From Verrucomicrobiaceae bacterium (GTDB lineage: Bacteria > Verrucomicrobiota > Verrucomicrobiia > Verrucomicrobiales > Verrucomicrobiaceae), in NCBI GenBank assembly GCA_016795375.1, contig JAEUHJ010000166.1, forward strand, positions 1 through 34,878: a DNA stretch of 34,878 nucleotides, given 5' to 3'. Both the position numbers and the translations under genes were made by a program. Below, in pieces: positions 1 to 6,968 of this stretch (position 1 is the first letter of the stretch; every line of letters begins with the position of its first letter). The notes under the pieces were generated by a model, which saw nothing but the letters and a program-made list of their open reading frames with translations, was not told the origin of the DNA and ran no database searches.

Positions 1-285
1 ATCGACAAGCTCATCCACGAAAAGAGCCGTCTCTCCATCATGACGCTGCTCTCCACGCGGGGCGAATGGGCCTTCCAGGATCTCAAAAACGAACTCGGCA
101 TGAGCGACGGCAACCTCATCACCCACCTGCGCACGCTCGGCACTGCTGGCTACATCAAGGAAGCGCGCGATGAATCCGGCACACGCCCGCGCACCAGCTA
201 CGAACTCACCGCCGCCGGCCGCAAAGCCTTCAAGAACTACGTCGAGGTGCTCGGCGAGATCGTCAAAGCCGCGCAGCAGACCTGA
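1..285 (+). CDS. Winged-helix DNA-binding regulator, 3' part
   Basis: The reading frame is open from base 1, so the true start lies upstream; an internal ATG at 40 is not needed. The 94 visible residues form a compact winged helix: a helix with WAFQDLKNELGMS, a recognition helix with GNLITHLRTL, then a basic wing (ARDESGTRPRT) leading into a strand with SYELTAAGRKAF and a C-terminal helix. This matches the small one-domain winged-helix family (PF13601-like, related to MarR/ArsR folds) that usually acts as a cytoplasmic transcription repressor. No effector domain or metal-binding cysteines are visible. An 82-bp spacer separates it from ispH on the same strand, so co-transcription is possible but unproven. 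Its target genes cannot be told from the window. Confidence 0.8.
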   Translation: MDKLIHEKSRLSIMTLLSTRGEWAFQDLKNELGMSDGNLITHLRTLGTAGYIKEARDESGTRPRTSYELTAAGRKAFKNYVEVLGEIVKAAQQT

Positions 286-367
286 TCTCCCTTCATTTTG
301 CCCACTCACTTTGCCGCACAAAGTCAACGCAACCAATAACTCAGAACCACGAACCTAGAACTACATC

Positions 368-1264
368 ATGAACATCATCCTCGCCCAACATCACGGCATG
401 TGCTTCGGCGTCCGCGACGCCCTGCGTGCCACGCACGCCGCCGCACAACGCGCACCGCTGACCATCCTCGGCCAGCTCGTCCACAATCCGCTCGTTGACC
501 GCCATCTCGCCGCTGTCGGCGCCCAACGTGGCGATCTCGACGATTTGAACAGCGCCCAGACGCCTCAAGTCGCCATCACCGCACACGGTGCCTCCGATTC
601 GCATCGGCGATCCTGGAAAAACGCCGGTCATGTCGTCATCGACACCACCTGCCCGCTCGTCAAAAAAGCGCATCACGCGCTCGCCACACTCGTCAGCGAT
701 GGTTATCAGCCGGTTGTCCTCGGCCAGCGCCAGCATGTCGAGGTGCGCGGCCTCATCGGCGATTTCCCACAGGCAGTCGTCGTGCTCGATGAATCCGACA
801 TCGCACAAATTCCTCCGCATCCTCGTCTCGGTGTCGTTTCGCAGACGACACAGCCGGTTGAAACGGTTTTGAAGCTCGTCGCGGCGATCAAGCGTCACCA
901 CAACACCTCCGAGGTGCGTTTCATCGACACGGTCTGTCATCCGACGAAGCAGCGGCAGCTCGCGCTCGATGATTTGATCCGCGAATGCGACCACATCGTC
1001 GTCATCGGCGGCCGGAACAGCAACAACACGCGCCAGCTCGCCCGAAAAGCCGCCGTGCACGGCCTGCGCACGCTGCAAATCGAACGCCCGGAAGAACTCG
1101 ATCTCGAATGGTTCATCGACGCACGCAACGTCGGCGTCACCGCCGGCACCTCCACGCTCGATGAAACGGTGGACGCTGTGATGCAACGCCTCCGCCAGAT
1201 CGCCGCCGAGCTGCGCTGCGCCCCCGCCCACGAATTTCTCCGCACCATGCTGCAAGCCGCCTGA
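368..1264 (+). CDS. ispH: 4-hydroxy-3-methylbut-2-enyl diphosphate reductase (IspH/LytB)
   Basis: Last enzyme of the MEP pathway: it reduces HMBPP to IPP and DMAPP using a [4Fe-4S] cluster in the cytoplasm. The 298-residue length is normal. The three cluster cysteines are in their usual contexts: C12 (HGMCFGV), C95 (DTTCPLV) and C190 (DTVCHPTKQRQ). Other active-site elements are present: H40, H73 (TAHGAS), H123-x-E125 (RQHVEVRG), the QTT turn at 159-161, the SNN region at 218-220 and TAGTSTLDET near 258-267. The canonical GHxxHPE loop reads GQRQHVE here, a mild divergence that keeps the His and Glu. The ATG at 368 gives the expected N-terminus directly before the first cysteine. A ferritin-like gene follows 18 bp downstream, so the two are probably co-transcribed. 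Confidence 0.95.
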   Translation: MNIILAQHHGMCFGVRDALRATHAAAQRAPLTILGQLVHNPLVDRHLAAVGAQRGDLDDLNSAQTPQVAITAHGASDSHRRSWKNAGHVVIDTTCPLVKKAHHALATLVSDGYQPVVLGQRQHVEVRGLIGDFPQAVVVLDESDIAQIPPHPRLGVVSQTTQPVETVLKLVAAIKRHHNTSEVRFIDTVCHPTKQRQLALDDLIRECDHIVVIGGRNSNNTRQLARKAAVHGLRTLQIERPEELDLEWFIDARNVGVTAGTSTLDETVDAVMQRLRQIAAELRCAPAHEFLRTMLQAA

Positions 1265-1282
1265 ACAACCGAGAATAAACCC

Positions 1283-2209
1283 ATGAACACACAACATTGG
1301 ATCGATCACTTCGAGACAAACACACGCCTCAATCACGAACTGCAACTCCCCGATGCTCCATGCGCGTCGCCGGATGAAGTTCGCATCCCGCTGGCAGAAT
1401 CACTCGCCATCTTCCAGCTCGGAGAAAGCGGCGGCGGCACGCGTTTGCGCCGCTACACACGCAGCATCGCCGCTCTGGAGAATTTGAAGGGCTACCAACG
1501 TGCCGTCGATCTGTTCGTCGCCGAGGAGCAGAGCCACGCCGCGTTGCTGGCACGCACGGTCACACATCTGCGCGGCACGCTGCTGCGGAAGCAGTGGACG
1601 AACTCCATCTTCCGCTGGTTGCGCGATCTGGTGAATCTGGAGTTCAACATCCAGGTGCTCCTCACCGCCGAACTCATCGCCGAGGTTTATTTCGGCCTGC
1701 TCGCCCTGCGTTGCAGCGATCCGGTGGTGCAAACCGTCTCTAGAAAGCTGCTGCGGGATGAGATGGGCCATCTCTCGTTCCAGCGCGATTTCCTGTTCGA
1801 GCGTTTGAAGACACTCACGCCCGCGATGCAACGCCTTTGGCGCTGGCAGTTCCAGCTCATCCACTTCGGCACCACCTGCGTCGTTGCCTGGGACCATCGC
1901 GACTGCCTGCGCACCTTGAACATCACGCCTGCCGGCTTCCGCGCCCGAGCGGTGCAGTGCTGGCGGAGCTTCCAGTCGCGCCTGGATCGCCGTTTGCGAG
2001 ATTTCAGCGCTCCGGAAAGCCCCGCCTTCCCATCCGCGTCAGGATGCGGCCGCTCCAGCGACGCTGCATGTGAGAACCGGCCAGATGAACTTCCGGAGGA
2101 ACGAGGTTGCGCGGAAAGCCTCCCTTTCATCAGGACAGGCAGGGAAATGCATCACGCATGGAATCGCGCTGGCGTTTCCGCGTTTCCCGACCACTCTGCG
2201 CACGTCTGA
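1283..2209 (+). CDS. Ferritin-like di-iron carboxylate protein with unusual C-terminal tail
   Basis: A helical protein of 308 residues with a full ferritin-like ligand set: E48 (FQLGES), E82xxH85 (EEQSH), E130 (LTAELI) and E160xxH163 (RDEMGHL). This four-helix di-iron arrangement is known in oxidases, oxygenases and ferritin-like proteins; the substrate is not evident. The recognisable domain ends near residue 240 (about base 2003). The last ~68 residues are Ser/Pro/Cys-rich and have no helical pattern. They may be a run-on caused by a lost stop or an indel, because other frames are also open there. It lies 18 bp after ispH, which suggests an operon; a link to iron supply, redox or isoprenoid modification is inference only. 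Confidence 0.75.
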   Translation: MNTQHWIDHFETNTRLNHELQLPDAPCASPDEVRIPLAESLAIFQLGESGGGTRLRRYTRSIAALENLKGYQRAVDLFVAEEQSHAALLARTVTHLRGTLLRKQWTNSIFRWLRDLVNLEFNIQVLLTAELIAEVYFGLLALRCSDPVVQTVSRKLLRDEMGHLSFQRDFLFERLKTLTPAMQRLWRWQFQLIHFGTTCVVAWDHRDCLRTLNITPAGFRARAVQCWRSFQSRLDRRLRDFSAPESPAFPSASGCGRSSDAACENRPDELPEERGCAESLPFIRTGREMHHAWNRAGVSAFPDHSAHV

Positions 2210-2213
2210 TGAA

Positions 2214-2298
2214 CCTCAAACCTGCCGTCTGGATTGTGATTCGCGACGCCATGACGGCGGTGCGTGCAATCCGGCATGCCTGAACCTCCGGTTTGAGG
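2214..2298. repeat. Nested inverted repeat in ferritin-permease spacer
   Basis: Outer arms CCTCAAACC (2214-2222) and GGTTTGAGG (2290-2298) are perfect 9-bp complements. Inside them, 2229-2238 pairs with 2265-2274 over ten positions as RNA if three G-U wobbles are allowed. A short CGCC/GGCG stem may cap the loop. No T-run follows, so a classic intrinsic terminator is unlikely. It could be a structured RNA, a dispersed palindromic repeat or a weak terminator for the ispH/ferritin unit. Confidence 0.45.
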
Positions 2299-2341
2299 AG
2301 CCTGCGCGAAGCGCGACCATCATTTCAAAACACAATCAGAC

Positions 2342-3280
2342 ATGATGTCAGAAGGCAGCCCTCAAACCGCTGCCCCCATGAGCACCCACACCACCGGACT
2401 CCAGCATCATCCACGGCGCGGCACGCTGTGGATGCTCGTCTCCCTCACCTGCTTCACCGGCAACGCGCTTCTGCTCAAAGTGCTCGCGACCGCACGCCAT
2501 GTGGATCCGTGGATGGCACTGACCTTCCGCGCGGGCCTGGGGCTGCTCATCACCATCGTGCTGTTCGCGCCGTCGGGCACGCTGAAGCTGCGCAGCTCGT
2601 TTCAAAACTGGCTGCTGGCCTCACGCGGCGTGCTCGGCGCCCTGGGCACGGCGGCGTATTACGTCACCATCGGCCCGCTCGGCGCGGGGAAGGCCACGCT
2701 GATCGGCAACACCTGGACCGTGTTCTCCGCGATCATGGCCGCGTTTGTCCTGCATGAGCGCCTCGGTCGGATGAAACTCGGCGGCATCCTGTTCGCGATC
2801 TGCGGACTGGCCTTGCTCACCGGCATGGCGCCTGGAACACTGGCGGTCTTTGGCAGGCATGAGATGACCGCCCTCGCGGGTTCGTTGATGGCGGCGGCCG
2901 TCGTGGTCGTGATCCGCCAGCTCACGCGCACGGAAAGCAGCGCGACGATCTTCGCCTCGCAATGCGTGTACGGCCTGCTGCTCGGCCTGCCGGTGGCGCT
3001 GGCAGATTTCACTCCGCTGGGCTGGGCGGATGTCGGACTGCTGACGGCGGCGGCGACATGCGCGACGTTCGGGCAGCTCGCGATGACGGAGGGGTTCCGC
3101 TTTCTCTCCGTCGCCGCCGGCGGCGCTTTTCAGGTGCTCGTGCCGCTGCTCATCACACTGTGCAGCATCGGCCTTTTCGCGGAGCCGTTCAGCGCGTCGC
3201 AAGCCATTGGCGCGGTGCTGGTGCTGTGGGGCAGTTTTCAGACCGTGATCGGTGGCCGGGCGAGGAAAGCGGGCGGGTGA
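2342..3280 (+). CDS. EamA/DMT-superfamily permease
   Basis: A hydrophobic protein of 312 residues with about ten predicted membrane segments arranged as two EamA repeats. The first begins at about residue 28 (GTLWMLVSLTCFTGNALLL). The second begins after the polar link near 168-172 (GRHEM). The conserved-looking turn ERLG at about 139 sits at the end of the first repeat, as in drug/metabolite transporters of this superfamily, which export small metabolites or amino acids across the inner membrane. The substrate cannot be predicted. ATG codons occur at 2342, 2345 and 2378; the last would still keep all membrane segments, and none has a clear ribosome-binding site. Its stop lies 6 bp from the stop of the convergent giant cytochrome gene. 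Confidence 0.85.
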   Translation: MMSEGSPQTAAPMSTHTTGLQHHPRRGTLWMLVSLTCFTGNALLLKVLATARHVDPWMALTFRAGLGLLITIVLFAPSGTLKLRSSFQNWLLASRGVLGALGTAAYYVTIGPLGAGKATLIGNTWTVFSAIMAAFVLHERLGRMKLGGILFAICGLALLTGMAPGTLAVFGRHEMTALAGSLMAAAVVVVIRQLTRTESSATIFASQCVYGLLLGLPVALADFTPLGWADVGLLTAAATCATFGQLAMTEGFRFLSVAAGGAFQVLVPLLITLCSIGLFAEPFSASQAIGAVLVLWGSFQTVIGGRARKAGG

Positions 3281-3286
3281 ACCGCT

Positions 3287-6200
3287 CTACTTTGTCAAAT
3301 CGTCCTGCGTCCAGAACGTGGCACGATCCGCCGTGGCGGCGCGCACCACCTTCACTTGATCAGGTTTCACAGGCGCGGCCTTGTTGCCAAAGTTGGCGCG
3401 CACGTAGCTGAGCACGTCGGCGATCTGCTGGTCGTCGAGTCCCATCGGCGGCATCGGCAGCGGCGCGAGCTGTTTGAACTCCTCGTTGTTCACGCGAATC
3501 GGGCCGTTGAGACCGTGCAGCAGCATCTTGATGAGCCGCTGCGGATCACCACCGGCCCAGTCGCTGCCGACGATGGAAGGATAGATGCCGGGAAGGCCCT
3601 TGCCCTCGGGCTGGTGGCAGTTCAGGCACAGCGCGTCATACACCTTCTTCCCCGGATGCTCGATCACCGCGGCGGCGCTGGCGATCTTCCTCACATAAGC
3701 CGCATGCTGCGCGTTGCCGCCAAAGGTCATCTGCTTCAGCACCGGAGTGATCTGCGGCTTCAGACTCTTCACGACTTGTTTCAGCGCGTAGTCGATGAAC
3801 CTGTCGGCCGGCTTGTCGAGCGCGAGCACGGCGACCTCCGCTGCTTCCGGCTTCGCGACATGCGCGCACGCGACCACGGCCTCCAGGCGCACACGCGGAT
3901 TCTCGTCGCGCACTGCGAATGCGAGCAGTTCCAGCGCCTCCGGCAGTTTCCCGGCCGCGCGGGCGCCGTAGGCGCGAACACCGGCGTCCTTGGCAGCGAG
4001 AAGGCGCCTCACCAGCGCGGCATTCGTCGCCTCATGTGATTCAAACACGCCGCAGACCTCCATCAACACGCGCTCATCATCGTTTTTCGCGATGAATGTC
4101 TCCGCCGCAGGCAAAACATCATCCGCAGGCAGATCAAACAGCAGCCGCTTCGCCTGCTGACGCGTCCAGCGTTCGGGCGACTTGAGCTGTTCGAGCAATT
4201 CCGCCGGTTTCATGTCCGCCAGCGCCGGTTGTTTCACCAGGGGGCGGCCTTTGGCCGTGATGCGCCAGATGCGGCCATGCGCGCGGTCGCGACGCGGGTC
4301 GGCGTAGCTGGCCTGATAATGGCCGATCACCGGATTGAACCAGTCGCAGAGGTACATCGCGCCATCCGGGCCGATGCTCACGTCCACCGGGCGAAATGAC
4401 GCGTCGCCCGACTTCACCAGCTTCGGCAACTGCGTGCTCTTGAAGCCGGAGCCATCGTCTTCGAGCCGGTGCAGCTCGACCACATTGCCAAAATAGCCGC
4501 CGATCAACGCGCAGCCCTGGATGGCGTCCGGCAGTGCCTTGGTGCCGATGAATTCGAGGCTGTTCGTCTTCGGGTTCGTGTCGAACAACGCGCCCGTCGG
4601 ATGATACTCGTCAGGATCAGCCAGCGCCACGAGGCCAGGCACGCTGTAGTAGCCCACCGGCCGGTCGCCGCTTTTGTGAAACACCTGCAGATGATCGTCA
4701 AACGCCACGCCCCAGCAGTTGTGGCCCGCCTTGCCGCCGTTGAAGTAGGCCTCCATTTTCTGCGTACGCGGATCCAGCTTCCACACGCCCGCTTTTTCGA
4801 GCCGTGCGAGCCCATGGGCCGTCTCCACGCGCGAGAAGGCATGCAAACCCTGCGTGAACCACAGCGCACCATCGGGGCCGTGGCAGATTGAGTTCGCGAG
4901 CTGGTGCGTGTCACCGATGCCGAAGCCGGAGAACAGCACGGTCTTCTCATCCGCCTTGCCGTCGCCATTGGTGTCCTTCAAATGCACGATCTGGTCGAAG
5001 TCACACACATAAACACCGCCCGCGCCCGGTTCGACGCCCTGCACCATTGTCAGACCTTCCGCGAAGCGCGTCGATTTGTCCGCCTTGCCGTCCCCGTTCG
5101 TGTCTTCGAGCACGAGGATGAAGTCGGAGGGCTTGATGCCCGGCATCGTCTGCGGATACGTCGGCGAGCAGGCCACATACAGGCGGCCGCGTTCGTCCCA
5201 CGAGAACTGCACCGGCTTCGCCACGCCTTCTTTTTCCGAGGCGAAAAGATTCAACTCATAGCCTTCGGCGACGGTGAGCGCGGCCATCTGCTGCTCCGGC
5301 GTGAGCACGGTCTCCGTCACCACTTTCGGCTCCGGCTCCGGCGCCGGCCCGGCCTTCACCGCCCCGCCCTTCGCCAGCGTGTGAATGCGCGCGTCCAGCC
5401 TGGCGATCATCGGCTTGCGCGCCTCGAAGCTCTCCCGCAGCGACGGCGCGTCCTGCGCGGGCTTGCCAAACATCTGCGTCACGCGGTCGCCATACACAAA
5501 GGACCAGTTCGCGGGGCGCCAGCAGTCGAACCACAGGCGGTTTTTATCGACGATGGTCTCACGCAGCCTCGTGAGGTCGTCAGCGTCGCTCGTGGACGCG
5601 CCGAGTTGTTGCGCGATCTCCCGCGCCACCACGCGCAGCCCCTCCGCATTCAGGTGCAGGCCGTCGTCGGTGAGGCGCGGCTGGTTCGCGCCGCGACCGG
5701 ACAGCGGTGTGAACAGATCGACGTAGATCGCCCCGCGCTGCCGTGCCACCTCCCGCACCGCCTCCGCATACTGCTTCACGTCCGCGTTCCTGAGCCGCAA
5801 CTCCGGCGCATGAGATGCCAGCGGTTTCTCAAACGGCATCGGCGAAACCAGCACCAGCCGCGGCGTCTGCGCGCTGAACTGGTCCAGCAGCCGGTGATAG
5901 GCCGATTTGAACTCCGGGATGCGTTTCGCGCCGTCAAAAGACTCCACCTGGCCGAATTGAGCGATCACCATGCTCGCGCCCGCCGCGCCGAGCTGCGACT
6001 TCCAGTCGCCGAAGTTCAGGTCGCGCCACTGTTCATACACCGTGTCGCCCTCCCAGGCCATGGAGCGGAAACGCGGCTGCTTCTCCGCGAAGGCGGTGCC
6101 GAGTACCGACTCCAGCTCCCCTGCTTTTTGGTCGCGCACCAGATTCTCCTGTCCCGCCATCACGATGACCTCATTTGCCTTCAGCATGAACTTCCCGTCG

Positions 6201-6895
6201 TTGAAAGCCGCGCGTGCGGCCGCGCTCCCATCCGGGTCGCCAAAGCGGTTGAGCACATCCTTTTCGTCCGGCACCATCGCGTCCGGCAGCTCCTCGATGG
6301 TGATGTTGCGGAAGGAGATGCGCGCCTTGCACTTGCCGTGGATTTGCAGAGCGATGAGGCCTTTCAGGCCGATGCCCGGCTCGCGCTCCGTGTAATCAAC
6401 CGTGCGCACGCCATTGACGGTGATGCGGATGCGCTGCTCCTCGGCGCGGATCAGGTACCGGTTCCACTCACCGGGTTTCTCCGCCTTTTCGATCAGCTCC
6501 TTCGCGGGCTGCTCCAGCATCTTCTTGCGGCGCGACTCATCATAAAGACAGCCTGAGAAACCCGCGCCGATGTCCGCCTGGTAGCCGCTCATCTCGTTCG
6601 GCGGCCGCGGGATGCGCACGCTGCGGAACTGCACGCCGCCGTTCACGAAACCTTCCGTGCCTTCCAGCTTGTATTCGAGCCGCAGGATGAAATTCCGGTA
6701 TGCCTTCTTCGTGGCCAGGAATTCGTTTTGCGGATTCCCCCCCAGCGAGCCACCGGTGATCACGCCGTTTTCCACGCGCCAGACCTTGGTGTCGCCTTCC
6801 CAGCCGTCGAGCGTCCTGCCGTCGAACAATGTGACAGGCCCGGCAGACGCGGAGTTCAGCAGGACAAGAAGGAGAAAAACCGGAGACAGACGCAT
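3287..6895 (-). CDS. PVC-type giant secreted protein: DUF1080 + SGNH-like + beta-propeller + HEAT + cytochrome c
   Basis: A 1202-residue exported protein. A Sec signal occupies about residues 1-18 (cut near ASA-G). Next come a DUF1080 jelly-roll (about 20-200; FDGRTLDGW), an SGNH-like domain (about 215-435; DxxH at 411-414), and a PVC membrane-bound-dehydrogenase beta-propeller (about 535-880) with two DTNGDGKAD calcium-type loops at 598 and 641. Armadillo/HEAT-like helices fill about 895-1045. A class I cytochrome c ends the protein, with heme motif C1090-L-N-C1093-H1094 and likely axial Met in PMPPM (1148-1151). The family is typical of Planctomycetes and Verrucomicrobia and is thought to act in periplasmic polysaccharide or sugar oxidation. 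The SGNH block I lacks the usual GDS serine (AGQEN at about 247-251), so esterase activity is doubtful. It follows tamA by 73 bp on the same strand. Confidence 0.9.
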   Translation of the reverse strand: MRLSPVFLLLVLLNSASAGPVTLFDGRTLDGWEGDTKVWRVENGVITGGSLGGNPQNEFLATKKAYRNFILRLEYKLEGTEGFVNGGVQFRSVRIPRPPNEMSGYQADIGAGFSGCLYDESRRKKMLEQPAKELIEKAEKPGEWNRYLIRAEEQRIRITVNGVRTVDYTEREPGIGLKGLIALQIHGKCKARISFRNITIEELPDAMVPDEKDVLNRFGDPDGSAAARAAFNDGKFMLKANEVIVMAGQENLVRDQKAGELESVLGTAFAEKQPRFRSMAWEGDTVYEQWRDLNFGDWKSQLGAAGASMVIAQFGQVESFDGAKRIPEFKSAYHRLLDQFSAQTPRLVLVSPMPFEKPLASHAPELRLRNADVKQYAEAVREVARQRGAIYVDLFTPLSGRGANQPRLTDDGLHLNAEGLRVVAREIAQQLGASTSDADDLTRLRETIVDKNRLWFDCWRPANWSFVYGDRVTQMFGKPAQDAPSLRESFEARKPMIARLDARIHTLAKGGAVKAGPAPEPEPKVVTETVLTPEQQMAALTVAEGYELNLFASEKEGVAKPVQFSWDERGRLYVACSPTYPQTMPGIKPSDFILVLEDTNGDGKADKSTRFAEGLTMVQGVEPGAGGVYVCDFDQIVHLKDTNGDGKADEKTVLFSGFGIGDTHQLANSICHGPDGALWFTQGLHAFSRVETAHGLARLEKAGVWKLDPRTQKMEAYFNGGKAGHNCWGVAFDDHLQVFHKSGDRPVGYYSVPGLVALADPDEYHPTGALFDTNPKTNSLEFIGTKALPDAIQGCALIGGYFGNVVELHRLEDDGSGFKSTQLPKLVKSGDASFRPVDVSIGPDGAMYLCDWFNPVIGHYQASYADPRRDRAHGRIWRITAKGRPLVKQPALADMKPAELLEQLKSPERWTRQQAKRLLFDLPADDVLPAAETFIAKNDDERVLMEVCGVFESHEATNAALVRRLLAAKDAGVRAYGARAAGKLPEALELLAFAVRDENPRVRLEAVVACAHVAKPEAAEVAVLALDKPADRFIDYALKQVVKSLKPQITPVLKQMTFGGNAQHAAYVRKIASAAAVIEHPGKKVYDALCLNCHQPEGKGLPGIYPSIVGSDWAGGDPQRLIKMLLHGLNGPIRVNNEEFKQLAPLPMPPMGLDDQQIADVLSYVRANFGNKAAPVKPDQVKVVRAATADRATFWTQDDLTK

Positions 6896-6968
6896 GGCGG
6901 AGGTAATGACAGCTCAGAGCAAAACGCCTCCACTCCTCCGTTGCACGCACAAAATCGGCCTTCCCATG

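Noticed and set aside
598..649. Possible frameshift or second gene inside ispH
   Set aside because: All three cluster cysteines and flanking motifs are in one uninterrupted frame of normal length.
4946..5102. Tandem repeat coding DTNGDGKAD twice
   Set aside because: These are calcium-binding-type loops expected in this beta-propeller family, not a DNA-level repeat.
4904..6556. 550-residue plus-strand open frame opposite the giant cytochrome gene
   Set aside because: Arg/His/Leu-rich shadow translation with no recognisable fold; the minus-strand protein is clearly real across the whole stretch.
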